A stretch of DNA of 64,000 nucleotides from Leeuwenhoekiella polynyae (GCF_042683665.1 NZ_JBHUOO010000025.1); one strand, 5' to 3'; shown: positions 33,973 through 43,500, numbered from the stretch's first letter. The notes: a model not told the origin generated them from the sequence alone. Numbers and translations are program-made.

Positions 33973-35433
33973 TTAGTCATTTTTAGTTATCAAACCGGCC
34001 ACTAGTTTACCGGAGATTAGAGCAGGAGGAACTCCCGGTCCCGGGACAGTGAGTTGGCCTGTAAAGTAGAGGTTATCAACTTTTTTACTCTTGAGTTTAG
34101 GTCTTAAAAATGCGGTTTGTAACAGGGTATTCGCTAATCCGTACGCATTTCCTTTATATGAATTGTATTCTTCAACGAAGTCATTTACACAAAAGGATTC
34201 CTTAAATATAATATTTTTTTTAACAGATTGATCCGTAAGTTCTTCAAGTCGATTTATAATTATTTCAAAATATTTTTCGCGCTGTTCTGGAGAATCGTAA
34301 ACCCCGGGAGCCAACGGAATCAGAAAAAAACCAGCTTCTTTACCTTTTGGCGCCATGCTATCGTCTGAAATAGATGGGAAGTTTGCATAAAATAAAGGTT
34401 CGTCTGGCCATTCTGGTTCATCATAAATTTCACGGGCATGTTTTTCAAAATCCACATCAAAAAACAAGGTATGATGATTAACATGTTCAATTTTTTTATC
34501 AAAGCCTACATAAAATAGTAGAGAAGAGGGAGCAAATACTTTTTTATCCCAGTATTCTTCAGAATATTGTCTGAGGTTTTTAGGAAGTAAGGTTTCGGTG
34601 TGGTGATAGTCGGCGCCACTAAGTACAATATCTGCTTCAATAGCTTTACCGTTTACTTCAATTCCTGTAGCTTTTGAACCTGATGTACGAATGCGCCCAA
34701 TAGTGCTGTTCACGTAAGTTTTAACCCCAAGACCTTCGGCTAAATTAACCATTGCAGAAACAACAGCGTGCATCCCATTTTTAGGGTGAAATGTTCCTAT
34801 ACCAAAATCAGCATAATTCATAAAGCTATAAAAAGAAGGCGTTTTATCGGGCTTTGCACCTAAGAATAAAACCGGGAATTCCAGTATTGAAATCAGTTTT
34901 GGATTCTTAAATGATTTGCGCACATCTTTACTTATCGTGCTAAAAAAACTACCTATTTTTTTAATTGTAGCAGGCGTCACAAGTTCAAGTGGAGAAACTC
35001 CGGGACGATATACTAAATCCTTTATCGCAACATCATAATTGGCACGGGCTTCGTCTATAAACCCCTGTAGTTTTGAAGCGCTACCCGGCTCAATACGCTC
35101 AAAAGTCGCTTTAATTTTTTCTAATGTATCTTCAATAGTGATGTATTGATTTTTACCAAAATATACACTGTAAGCAGGATTCAATTTTTCTAGCGAATAG
35201 TAGTCTGAGGTTTTCTTACCAAAATCTTCAAAAAATCGATCAAATACATCTGGCATCCAGTACCACGATGGTCCCATATCAAAGGTGAAACCCTCGCGTT
35301 TAAATTGTCTTGCACGCCCACCCAGACTGCTGTTCTTTTCGTAAATACTTACATCATACCCGTCTTTAGCTAAGTAACAAGAAGCTGCAAGAGCTGAAAA
35401 ACCAGAACCTATAATTACAATTTTTTTAGACAT
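33973..35433 (-). CDS. crtI: Phytoene desaturase CrtI
   Basis: 486 residues. The FAD-binding Rossmann motif is KIVIIGSGFSALAAS (4-18), followed by GGRARQFKREGFTFDMGPSW. The C-terminal signature LYFTGQLTVPGPGVPPALIS is typical of bacterial CrtI, as is the region of carotenoid contact FYVGFDKK. It desaturates phytoene four times to lycopene at the membrane. It is second in the operon, seven bases downstream of the MerR/B12 regulator. Confidence 0.95.
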   Translation of the reverse strand: MSKKIVIIGSGFSALAASCYLAKDGYDVSIYEKNSSLGGRARQFKREGFTFDMGPSWYWMPDVFDRFFEDFGKKTSDYYSLEKLNPAYSVYFGKNQYITIEDTLEKIKATFERIEPGSASKLQGFIDEARANYDVAIKDLVYRPGVSPLELVTPATIKKIGSFFSTISKDVRKSFKNPKLISILEFPVLFLGAKPDKTPSFYSFMNYADFGIGTFHPKNGMHAVVSAMVNLAEGLGVKTYVNSTIGRIRTSGSKATGIEVNGKAIEADIVLSGADYHHTETLLPKNLRQYSEEYWDKKVFAPSSLLFYVGFDKKIEHVNHHTLFFDVDFEKHAREIYDEPEWPDEPLFYANFPSISDDSMAPKGKEAGFFLIPLAPGVYDSPEQREKYFEIIINRLEELTDQSVKKNIIFKESFCVNDFVEEYNSYKGNAYGLANTLLQTAFLRPKLKSKKVDNLYFTGQLTVPGPGVPPALISGKLVAGLITKND

Positions 35434-35440
35434 AAATGAT

Positions 35441-36346
35441 TTAGTTAAGCAGCGTCATAAACGCATCTATAGATTTTATAAGTTTTACGTTTTTAGGCAT
35501 TTCTGATTGTTCAACCGGTTGTATGATTCTTCCTAGAAGGTATAAGGGCATATTATTTTGACCGATATCTTTATTGAAACGTTTTACAAAATTGGCTACA
35601 GAAATTTCACAGGGATTAACCGTAAGATAGGATACAAAATGAGGTTGTTGTTGTGTACTTGCTAGGTATTTTAAATCTTCAATCTGAATATTCTGACCAA
35701 GGTATACACACTTAAAGCCATGTGCAACAATCTCATAATTGAGAAACATCAATCCTAAATCGTGAATTTCATTTTCTGGTAAAAAGAGAATGAACATTTT
35801 TTCACATCCATCACGATCAGCATTTTCTAAAAGCTCTTTATTGATAAGAATTTTTTGTTTGATAAGGTTTGAAATGAAATGCTCGTGAGCAGGATTAATA
35901 ACTCCAGATTGCCAGAGTAAGCCTATGTTTTCTAATAATGGGATGAATATTTTAAAAAAGATTTCTCTAAACGATAGCGATTGTTTTAAAGTTGCATAGG
36001 CTCTATTGAAAAGCTTCTGATCAAAATTCATCATCGCAATTTTAAATGAATTGATTGCATGATGATTAATACCCATATCGTCTTCTTCAACAATATCTGA
36101 AACTAGCGCTGCAATCTTTTTACTTGAGTGCTTTGCAATTTTTGAAATCTTATAATTGTGGTCTAATAAGAAGGTGACGTTTAATAATTTTTGAAGATCC
36201 TCTATGGAATAGGTGCGAATATTTGTTTCAGTTCTATCTGGTTCGAGTAGATTATAACGGCGTTCCCACATACGTATTGTATGTGCTTTTATACCACCAA
36301 AGCTTTCTAAATCTTTGATGCTAAAAGAGGTTTTTACCGTATTCAT
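35441..36346 (-). CDS. MerR-family regulator with B12-binding domain, CarH/LitR-like
   Basis: 301 residues. The N-terminal MerR helix-turn-helix is FSIKDLESFGGIKAHTIRMWERRY (8-31, abridged). A helical bundle carries the CarH W-x9-EH signature (W145, E155-H156), then a cobalamin domain with ExHxxG (E193, H195, G198). CarH proteins bind adenosylcobalamin in the dark, repress carotenoid genes as tetramers and release DNA on light. Here the residue after the signature Trp is Gln146, where Thermus CarH (from memory) has His132, the second cobalt ligand of the light state. First gene of the crt operon, so probably autoregulated. Confidence 0.88.
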   Translation of the reverse strand: MNTVKTSFSIKDLESFGGIKAHTIRMWERRYNLLEPDRTETNIRTYSIEDLQKLLNVTFLLDHNYKISKIAKHSSKKIAALVSDIVEEDDMGINHHAINSFKIAMMNFDQKLFNRAYATLKQSLSFREIFFKIFIPLLENIGLLWQSGVINPAHEHFISNLIKQKILINKELLENADRDGCEKMFILFLPENEIHDLGLMFLNYEIVAHGFKCVYLGQNIQIEDLKYLASTQQQPHFVSYLTVNPCEISVANFVKRFNKDIGQNNMPLYLLGRIIQPVEQSEMPKNVKLIKSIDAFMTLLN

Positions 36347-36374
36347 AAACTGTATGTAGTCGTTCTCAAGTACT

Positions 36375-36422
36375 CAAATTTAATGTTTTGTTTAAAAGAA
36401 TTGTCTAAAACTTCAACAAAAC
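36375..36422 (-). promoter_or_regulatory. crt operon promoter -7 box and adjacent inverted repeat (candidate operator)
   Basis: On the minus strand TAAATTTG (plus 36375-36382) matches the -7 element, 28 bases before the regulator start. Upstream of it, 8-bp arms GTTTTGTT (36385-36392) and AACAAAAC (36415-36422) form an inverted repeat with a 22-base spacer. This sits where a MerR-type dimer or tetramer would bind. Binding is inferred. Confidence 0.45.
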
Positions 36423-36480
36423 AGAAACTTTAGCATTGTATTAAGAAAAACGGTAGGAATGGACTAAAGAAGGAGAAATG

Positions 36481-37170
36481 TTATATCTTAAAAGTAATAC
36501 CGTCTTCTACGTTTCGGTCGTATTTCTCTTTGTCAAATTGGTAGAGGTATGAACCTTTTCTAGATGAGGTCATATCTTTCTCCTCAAGTTTTACCAGAAT
36601 GTCCAGACCATTTACTTTATTAATAAAATTACGTTTGTCTAATTTTTCGTCTAAAATAGACTCATATAATTTTTGCAATTGGCGCATTGTGAATTTTTCC
36701 GGAAGGAGCTCAAAACCAATGGGTTTTGAAATAGCTCTGCGGCGTAATCTTAAAATGGCTTTTTGTACCATTTGATTGTGGTCAAATATGAGTGATGGTG
36801 CTTCTTCTATACTGAACCATTTAGCAGAATATTGCTCAATGAGCTTTTCGTCGTGATCTTCAATATTAATTAAAGCAAAATATGCCACGGAAAGCGTTCG
36901 CTCTACAGGATCCCGGTCTATTTTGCTAAAATTGTAAAGTTGCTCCATATATATTTTATCAAAACCGGTAAGGTGGTTCAAAATACGATTTGCAGCATCA
37001 TCTAAAGTTTCAGTCATTTTTAGAAATCCACCTATAAGAGACCATTTACCTTTTTCAGGTTCAAAATCCCGCTTGATCAAGAGAATTTTTAAATCTTCCT
37101 GATCAAATCCAAAAATGATACAATCTACCGCAAGAAGCACTTTGTCTTCGGTATTGTAGTTATTGAGCAT
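36481..37170 (-). CDS. araR: Nudix-related arabinose regulator, AraR-like (NrtR family)
   Basis: 229 residues. Residues 1-145 are a Nudix-fold domain whose Nudix box is degenerate: in GGFLKMTETLDDAANRILNHL the first Gly, Glu and Arg remain, but the catalytic REUxEE glutamates are lost, so it probably binds a ligand rather than hydrolysing. The C-terminal third is a winged helix (FTMRQLQKLYESIL and RNFINKVNGLDIL). A Nudix regulator of this type (AraR) controls L-arabinose genes in Bacteroides thetaiotaomicron. Here it is divergent from the arabinose locus, which supports the same role. The ligand is presumably arabinose. Confidence 0.85.
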   Translation of the reverse strand: MLNNYNTEDKVLLAVDCIIFGFDQEDLKILLIKRDFEPEKGKWSLIGGFLKMTETLDDAANRILNHLTGFDKIYMEQLYNFSKIDRDPVERTLSVAYFALINIEDHDEKLIEQYSAKWFSIEEAPSLIFDHNQMVQKAILRLRRRAISKPIGFELLPEKFTMRQLQKLYESILDEKLDKRNFINKVNGLDILVKLEEKDMTSSRKGSYLYQFDKEKYDRNVEDGITFKI

Positions 37171-37262
37171 AACAATACAATTAATTAAAAGCTAAAATAT
37201 AGAATATAGCTAAGTGAGAACCAAAAATAAAATAAATGTTGATGATACAGTAATAAATATAA

Positions 37263-37282
37263 CTTGTTATTAATAAAACAAG
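37263..37282. promoter_or_regulatory. Inverted repeat in the araR/GH51 gap
   Basis: CTTGTT at 37263-37268 and AACAAG at 37277-37282 form an inverted repeat with an 8-base A/T spacer. It is a possible operator for araR itself or for the divergent operon. Confidence 0.35.
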
Positions 37283-37344
37283 AACTTCGGATTGGTATGA
37301 ATTAAAATTATTTAAAATAATCTTTATTCCTTCACAATCTTTAT

Positions 37345-37362
37345 TTACATTTGGAAATGTAA
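37345..37362 (+). promoter_or_regulatory. Perfect palindrome covering a -7 box: candidate AraR operator/promoter
   Basis: TTACATTT (37345-37352), GG, and AAATGTAA (37355-37362) form a perfect 8-bp-arm palindrome. TACATTTG within it (37346-37353) matches the TAnnTTTG -7 element. A bound repressor would block this promoter. It implies a leader of about 140 bases before the GH51 gene. The 331-bp gap 37171-37501 holds nothing else I can support. Confidence 0.55.
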
Positions 37363-37501
37363 TAATAACACTTATTTTAATGCGGGAATACTAAACAATT
37401 TTGATTTTATAGTTAGATGTTACGAAATCGATACATTTTTAGTAAATACTATTCACGTGGAAGTAGAATTATAAAACACTTAAACACCAAATAATTTAAA
37501 G

Positions 37502-39052
37502 ATGAAGAGTAAACTACAAATTATAGGTGCATTCTTAGTAGCATTTTGCTGCGTCTCTTTAGTGAATGCTCAAGATGCGACGATTAAAATTAAACCTTCT
37601 GAAGATGCTCCCACAATTAGTAAACATATCTATGGGCATTTTGCAGAGCACCTGGGAAGATGTATTTATGATGGCCTTTATGTGGGCGAAAAAAGTAATA
37701 TTCCAAATACAGAAGGGGTACGTATTGACATTATCAACGCACTTAAGGATCTTAAGATTCCTAATTTACGCTGGCCGGGAGGTTGTTTTGCAGATACCTA
37801 TCACTGGAAAGACGGTGTGGGGCCACAAAGCGAGCGACCTACAATTGTGAATACTTGGTGGGGTAATGTAACCGAAGACAACAGCTTTGGTACGCATAAC
37901 TTTTTAAACCTCTGTGAAGAGCTTGGTGCGGAACCTTATTTAGCAGGTAACGTAGGAAGTGGAGAAGTACAGGAATTATCTGACTGGGTACAGTATGTAA
38001 ACTTTGACGGGATAAGCCCTATGTCTGACTGGCGTAAAGAAAACGGTCGTGAAAAGCCCTGGGGTGTAAAATACTGGGGTGTAGGCAATGAAGCATGGGG
38101 ATGCGGAGGAAACATGAGGGTAGAATATTATGCAGACATCTACCGCAAGTATGCCACCTTTATGTCTGATGCGGGACTTGAAGGGGGATTGTATAAAATT
38201 GCTTCAGGAGCCAGCAATGACGATTATCACTGGACTGAAGTATTGATGCGTGACATTCCTCATAACTTACTTCAGGGTGTTGCTTTACATCATTATTCGG
38301 TGATTGACTGGAATGCAAAGGGACCTTCAGTAGGATTTTCTGAAGATCAGTATTTTAAAACCATGCAGCAATCATGGTTGATGGAAGAACTCGTTACCAA
38401 GCATGTTGAGATCATGGATAAATACGACCCTAAAGGTAAAGTTGACCTTGTCGTAGACGAGTGGGGCGGCTGGTATGATGTAATGGAAGATACCAACCCT
38501 GGCTTTTTATACCAACAAAACACCATGCGTGATGCGATGATTGCCGGTATGACGTTGAATATCTTTCATAATCACGCAAGACGCGTAAAAATGGCCAATC
38601 TGGCTCAGGTGGTAAACGTGCTTCAGGCTGTAATTCTTACCGAAGGAGAGAAGATGATTCTTACGCCTACCTATCACGTTATGAAAATGTATAACGTCCA
38701 TCAGAATGCACAGCTTATTCCTGTAGAACTTGACACACCTAATTATGAGTTTGGCGGTGAAAAGCTTCCTGCGGTAAATGCTTCGGCTTCTAAAGATGCA
38801 AGTGGTAAGGTACATATCTCTTTAGTGAATATTGATTCTAAAAAGTCAAATAAAGTAAGTATTGATGTTGACGCTTTAAAAATCAAAAACATCACAGCAA
38901 ACATTCTGACTTCAAAAACACTGGATGATCACAATACATTTGAATCACCAGAAACGATTACACCTAAAATTTTTAAAGACTTCAAGTTGAAGAAGGGTAA
39001 TCTTGAGGTAGAACTACCTCCTTTCTCTGTAGTGGTTCTTGAAGCTGAATAA
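37502..39052 (+). CDS. abfA: Secreted alpha-L-arabinofuranosidase, GH51
   Basis: 516 residues with signal peptide ending VSLVNAQ. It is a (beta/alpha)8 barrel plus C-terminal beta-sandwich of GH51. The acid/base is E197 in VGNEAWGCGG and the nucleophile E320 in VVDEWGGWYD. IYGHFAEHLGRCIYDGL and LRWPGGCFADTYHW are family motifs. It removes arabinofuranosyl side chains or terminal units from arabinan and arabinoxylan. Many GH51 enzymes are cytoplasmic; the signal peptide puts this one outside the cytoplasm. It is first in the arabinose locus. Confidence 0.94.
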   Translation: MKSKLQIIGAFLVAFCCVSLVNAQDATIKIKPSEDAPTISKHIYGHFAEHLGRCIYDGLYVGEKSNIPNTEGVRIDIINALKDLKIPNLRWPGGCFADTYHWKDGVGPQSERPTIVNTWWGNVTEDNSFGTHNFLNLCEELGAEPYLAGNVGSGEVQELSDWVQYVNFDGISPMSDWRKENGREKPWGVKYWGVGNEAWGCGGNMRVEYYADIYRKYATFMSDAGLEGGLYKIASGASNDDYHWTEVLMRDIPHNLLQGVALHHYSVIDWNAKGPSVGFSEDQYFKTMQQSWLMEELVTKHVEIMDKYDPKGKVDLVVDEWGGWYDVMEDTNPGFLYQQNTMRDAMIAGMTLNIFHNHARRVKMANLAQVVNVLQAVILTEGEKMILTPTYHVMKMYNVHQNAQLIPVELDTPNYEFGGEKLPAVNASASKDASGKVHISLVNIDSKKSNKVSIDVDALKIKNITANILTSKTLDDHNTFESPETITPKIFKDFKLKKGNLEVELPPFSVVVLEAE

Positions 39053-39119
39053 AGAAGAGATATACTTTAGTGTCTAGTTTATTTATAGGTATTAATATTT
39101 GCATCTTTAATTCAGAATT

Positions 39120-40136
39120 ATGAAAAATTTGTTTTTCTCTATTGTGGTATTTGGAATGCTTTTTAGCATTTCAGAACCAATTCTAGCTCAGCAAGATGAT
39201 GTTGAGGTCGTTCGCGGAGATGCACTTTTTGAAAAGTTAGAAGCGTCTTACAATAACCCAATAGTAACAGATAAGTACACCGCAGACCCTGCAGCATTGG
39301 TGCATGATGATCGGGTATACATTTATGCTGGTCATGACCAGGCACCTGATGATCAGGAGCGTTACATAATGGATGAGTGGCTGTTGTATTCTTCAGGTGA
39401 TATGATCAACTGGAAAGAGCATCCGGTACCTTTAAAACCCACAGATTTTGTCTGGGCAATTCATTCTGCCTGGGCTGCTGAGGTTGTAGAGAAAGACGGT
39501 AAGTTTTACTGGTTTGTAACTGTTGAACATAACGATTCTAAACCCGGTAAGGCGATAGGTGTGGCTGTTGCAGATAGTCCTGAGGGGCCCTGGAAAGATG
39601 CTTTGGGTGAAGCCTTGATCACAAATGATATGACTACCCAGACTGATATCAGCTGGGATGATATTGACCCTACGGTTTTTATTGATGATGACGGAACCCC
39701 ATATCTATATTGGGGAAATCAGGTGTGTAAATATGTAAAACTCAAAGGCAATATGATTGAGATGGACGGTCCTATTCACACGATTGACCTTCCTAAATTT
39801 ACTGAAGCACCATACATACACAAACGTGGTGACTGGTATTATCTTTCTTATGCGTACGATTTTCCGGAGAAAACCGCTTATGCGATGTCAAAATCTATAA
39901 CAGGTACCTGGGAATATAAAGGCATTTTAAATGAGGTGGCGGGCAACTCCAATACGAACCACCAATCTATTATTGAATTTGAAGGTAAGTGGTATTTTAT
40001 TTACCATAATGGAAGTATTCCAACCCACGGAAGCAGTTTTCACCGCTCGGTTTGTATAGATCGATTATACTACAATGAAGATGGAACCATCAAACGCATT
40101 GTGATGACCTCAGAAGGCATTCAATCTGAAAATTAG
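39120..40136 (+). CDS. Secreted glycoside hydrolase family 43 (arabinosidase/xylosidase-like)
   Basis: 338 residues with a signal peptide ending EPILAQ. It has the five-bladed propeller of GH43. The catalytic base Asp is in YTADPAALVHDDRVYIYAG (near 53-54), the pKa-modulating Asp in DIDPTVFIDDDGTPYLYWG and the acid Glu in FTEAPYIHKRGDWYYLSYA. It most resembles GH43 proteins acting on arabinose- or xylose-containing side chains; exact specificity cannot be read. It precedes the second GH43 by three bases. Confidence 0.9.
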   Translation: MKNLFFSIVVFGMLFSISEPILAQQDDVEVVRGDALFEKLEASYNNPIVTDKYTADPAALVHDDRVYIYAGHDQAPDDQERYIMDEWLLYSSGDMINWKEHPVPLKPTDFVWAIHSAWAAEVVEKDGKFYWFVTVEHNDSKPGKAIGVAVADSPEGPWKDALGEALITNDMTTQTDISWDDIDPTVFIDDDGTPYLYWGNQVCKYVKLKGNMIEMDGPIHTIDLPKFTEAPYIHKRGDWYYLSYAYDFPEKTAYAMSKSITGTWEYKGILNEVAGNSNTNHQSIIEFEGKWYFIYHNGSIPTHGSSFHRSVCIDRLYYNEDGTIKRIVMTSEGIQSEN

Positions 40137-40139
40137 ACT

Positions 40140-41120
40140 ATGAAAATTTTATTCACTTTTTTAAGCCTGTTTGTTTTCAGTAATTTTTTTGCGCAAGATA
40201 TACGGGTGCACGACCCCGTCGTAATCAAACAAGGGGATACGTACTATATCTTTTGTACCGGAAGAGGAATTTCTGTTTTCAGTTCACCAGACCTTAAAAA
40301 CTGGGAGCGAGAACCACAGGTTTTTACTGAAGAACCGGTCTGGGCAGATGATGTTGCTGCCGATTTTAATAATCACATTTGGGCTCCGGATATTACGTTT
40401 TATAATGGTAAGTATTATTTGTATTATTCAGTTTCCGCATTTGCGAAAAATACTTCGGCAATTGGATTGACTATTAATACAACGCTAGATGCTGAAGACC
40501 CCAATTACAAATGGGAAGATCAGGGAATTGTTATACAGTCTGTACCCAACCGTGATTTATGGAATGCTATAGATCCTAATCTTGTTTTTGATGATAATGA
40601 AACACCATGGTTGGCTTTTGGTTCGTTTTGGGACGGACTCAAAATGGTAAATCTTTCTAAGGATTTAAAAACCGTTGCCCAACCACAAGAGTGGCATACT
40701 ATCGCACGGAGAGAACGTTCTTTTGATTTAGCAGATGCAGATCCCGGCGATGCTGCTTTAGAAGCACCTTTTATCTTCAAAAAGAACGGCTGGTACTACC
40801 AGTTTTTATCTTGGGATTTGTGCTGTCGTGGTGAAAATAGCACTTATAAAGTTGTGGTAGGTCGTTCTAAAAATGCTGTAGGACCTTATGTTGACAAGGA
40901 AGGTAACGCATTAAATAACGGAGGAGGAACCTTGATTATTGAAGGAAATGACAACTGGTATGGTGCTGGTCACAATAGTGCTTACACTTTTGACGGGAAG
41001 GATTACATCATTTTTCACGCCTATGATGCTAATGACAAGGGGGCGCCGAAATTAAAAATTTCTGAATTAACCTGGGATGCAGAAGGCTGGCCAAATTTAA
41101 AAGAAAAAGTTCTCGATTAA
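40140..41120 (+). CDS. Secreted endo-1,5-alpha-L-arabinanase-like GH43
   Basis: 326 residues with a signal peptide ending SNFFAQ. The GH43 base Asp is in IRVHDPVVIKQGDTYYIF, the modulating Asp in NAIDPNLVFDD and the acid Glu in LEAPFIFKKNGWYYQF. FLSWDLCCRGENSTYKVVVG (about 222-241), containing the CC pair, is typical of endo-arabinanases that cut the alpha-1,5 arabinan backbone. It would make oligosaccharides for the GH51 and GH43 partners. It lies between the other GH43 and the GH127 gene with almost no gap. Confidence 0.92.
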   Translation: MKILFTFLSLFVFSNFFAQDIRVHDPVVIKQGDTYYIFCTGRGISVFSSPDLKNWEREPQVFTEEPVWADDVAADFNNHIWAPDITFYNGKYYLYYSVSAFAKNTSAIGLTINTTLDAEDPNYKWEDQGIVIQSVPNRDLWNAIDPNLVFDDNETPWLAFGSFWDGLKMVNLSKDLKTVAQPQEWHTIARRERSFDLADADPGDAALEAPFIFKKNGWYYQFLSWDLCCRGENSTYKVVVGRSKNAVGPYVDKEGNALNNGGGTLIIEGNDNWYGAGHNSAYTFDGKDYIIFHAYDANDKGAPKLKISELTWDAEGWPNLKEKVLD

Positions 41121-41121
41121 T

Positions 41122-43482
41122 ATGAAATATTTAGTTTTTAGTTTTTTAGTTTTTAGTCTTTCTGCTTCAGCACAGCAAGCAATAGAAATGTTTCCGTTGA
41201 ATCAGGTTTCAGTTACTGAAGGCGTATTTAAAGAAGCTGCTTTAACCGATTTTGAATACATAAAGCAACTCGATCCAGACCGTTTATTAGCTCCTTTTCT
41301 AAGAGAGGCGGGTTTAGAACCAAAAGCAGAATCCTACACCAACTGGGAAAATACGGGACTTGACGGGCACACCGCAGGGCATTACCTTTCTGCATTGTCT
41401 ATGTATTACGCCTCTACAGGCGACCCGGAAGCTAAAAAATTATTAGATTATTCACTTTCTGAACTGTACCGTGCGCAACAAACCAATGCAAATGGATATG
41501 TAGGTGGTATTCCGGGAAGCAAGGAATTATGGGGCGAAATCAAAGCCGGTAAAATCAATGCCTCAAGTTTTGGACTTAATAACCGTTGGGTGCCGCTATA
41601 CAATATTCACAAGACGTTTAACGGACTAAAAGATGCCTGGGTGCACGCCCGGAATCCGCTGGCCAAAGAAATGCTCATCGATTTGACAGATTGGTTTATG
41701 GCCACTACCGCAGACCTTTCGCAGGAGCAAATTCAGGATATGTTGCGCTCGGAACACGGCGGACTTAATGAAGTTTTTGCTGAGGTTTACGCAATCACCG
41801 GCGATAAAAAATACCTGAAACTGGCTAAAGATTTTTCCCAATTTGCTTTGTTAGAGCCTTTAGCAGCTGATGAAGACATTTTAACCGGAATGCATGCCAA
41901 TACCCAAATCCCAAAATTCATCGGTTTTGAGCGTATCAGTCAATTGGAAGAAGCCAAAAAATACCATCAGGCAGCGTCTAATTTTTACGATAATGTAACC
42001 TCTAAACGCAGCCTGAGTATTGGAGGAAACAGTGTACGCGAGCATTTCAATCCCATTGATGATTTTTCGTCGGTAATGAGCAGTGAGCAGGGACCAGAAA
42101 GTTGTAACACTTACAATATGCTTAAGCTGAGCAAGCTTTTATTTGAAGATACGGCCGACGAAAGCTATATGGAGTTTTACGAGCGCGCATTATACAATCA
42201 CATTTTGTCAACCCAAAATCCGGAAGGTGGCTTTGTCTATTTTACACCGATGCGTCCCGGTCATTACCGGGTGTATTCGCAGCCAGAAACCAGTTTTTGG
42301 TGTTGCGTAGGTTCGGGACTGGAGAATCATACCAAGTATAACGAACTCATTTACGCCAAAGCAGATGATAAGCTTTATGTAAATCTGTTTATTCCTTCTG
42401 AAGTAAAATGGGAGGAGAAGCAGTCTTCTTTAAAGCAAGAAACCAATTTCCCAGAAGCCGATTTTACAGAATTGATTTGGCAAAGCCGAAAAAAAACAAA
42501 AGCAACCCTGATGTTGCGTTATCCAGAATGGGTTAAAGCTGGAGAATTAAAAGTTTATGTAAACGGAAAACTTCAGCAAATAGCGGCAACTCCGGGTTCA
42601 TACATTCCGCTTGAGCGCAAATGGAAAAACGGCGACCGCGTGAAGATGGAATTACCGATGCACCTCAGTCTGGAGCAAATTCCTGACGAATCGGGTTATG
42701 TTTCGGTTAAATACGGTCCGCTGGTTTTAGCTGGGGTAACTGGAGACGAAGATCAAAAAGGATTGTTTGCAGACGACAGTCGAGGCGGGCATATTGCTAA
42801 CGGTCCATTTCTTCCTTTAAACGAGGCGCCTACATTTGTGGTGAAAAAAGATACCTCAATACTTGATCAGATTAAACCGATTCCCGGTAAAGCCTTACAA
42901 TTTACCGCTTCGCAGCTGCTTTATCCTGATACTTATAAGGACTTGGTGCTTCAACCCTTTTATAAAATCCATGAGAAGCGCTACACCATTTATTTTAAAA
43001 CGGAAACCCCGGAAAGTCTTGCAGAAATGCAGCGCAAGCTTGAAGAGCGACAAAAAGCAGAAGCCTACCTGAGATCTATCACGCTGGATTATGTGGCTCC
43101 CGGTGAGCAACAACCAGAATCTGATCACGGATTTGATTCTCAAAATTCCAATAGCGGGGTACACAAAAACCGCCATTGGCGGGACGCGACGGGTTGGTTT
43201 AGTTACGAGCTCAAAAATAAAGAGGCAGAGGCAAAAACCCTGCGTATCACCTACTACGGCAAAGACTCGGGACGCAATTTTAAAATCCTGATTAACGGAA
43301 ATGTTATTGCTACGCCAGAGCTAACAGGAACACAGGGAGATGTTTTTTACGATGTAGATTACCCGTTGCCGCAAGAACTGGTTGAGGAAAACGAAATTCT
43401 TAACCTGCGTTTTGAAGCATTGCCGGGCTCTGTAGCAGGCGGAATTTATGGCGTTCGTCTGTTGAATGAAGAAGTAAACTAA
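41122..43482 (+). CDS. Secreted beta-L-arabinofuranosidase-like GH127 (DUF1680)
   Basis: 786 residues with signal MKYLVFSFLVFSLSASAQQ. An (alpha/alpha)6 barrel occupies about 20-430. The zinc/nucleophile region is present: a Glu in GPESCNTYNMLKLS and the paired cysteines of FWCCVGSGLENHTKY (near 393-394), where HypBA1 of Bifidobacterium has its nucleophilic Cys. Beta-sandwich domains follow, then a C-terminal module (ITLDYVAPGEQQPESDHG). It removes beta-linked L-arabinofuranose, as found in plant hydroxyproline-rich glycoproteins. It ends the glycosidase group. Confidence 0.92.
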   Translation: MKYLVFSFLVFSLSASAQQAIEMFPLNQVSVTEGVFKEAALTDFEYIKQLDPDRLLAPFLREAGLEPKAESYTNWENTGLDGHTAGHYLSALSMYYASTGDPEAKKLLDYSLSELYRAQQTNANGYVGGIPGSKELWGEIKAGKINASSFGLNNRWVPLYNIHKTFNGLKDAWVHARNPLAKEMLIDLTDWFMATTADLSQEQIQDMLRSEHGGLNEVFAEVYAITGDKKYLKLAKDFSQFALLEPLAADEDILTGMHANTQIPKFIGFERISQLEEAKKYHQAASNFYDNVTSKRSLSIGGNSVREHFNPIDDFSSVMSSEQGPESCNTYNMLKLSKLLFEDTADESYMEFYERALYNHILSTQNPEGGFVYFTPMRPGHYRVYSQPETSFWCCVGSGLENHTKYNELIYAKADDKLYVNLFIPSEVKWEEKQSSLKQETNFPEADFTELIWQSRKKTKATLMLRYPEWVKAGELKVYVNGKLQQIAATPGSYIPLERKWKNGDRVKMELPMHLSLEQIPDESGYVSVKYGPLVLAGVTGDEDQKGLFADDSRGGHIANGPFLPLNEAPTFVVKKDTSILDQIKPIPGKALQFTASQLLYPDTYKDLVLQPFYKIHEKRYTIYFKTETPESLAEMQRKLEERQKAEAYLRSITLDYVAPGEQQPESDHGFDSQNSNSGVHKNRHWRDATGWFSYELKNKEAEAKTLRITYYGKDSGRNFKILINGNVIATPELTGTQGDVFYDVDYPLPQELVEENEILNLRFEALPGSVAGGIYGVRLLNEEVN

Positions 43483-43500
43483 AATAGTTAAAATTATTTT

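Noticed and set aside
42895..43176. 93-codon minus-strand ORF and similar long antisense frames (16228-16542, 14684-14977, 46883-47188)
   Set aside because: All lie inside strongly supported genes with intact catalytic motifs and show no recognisable features.
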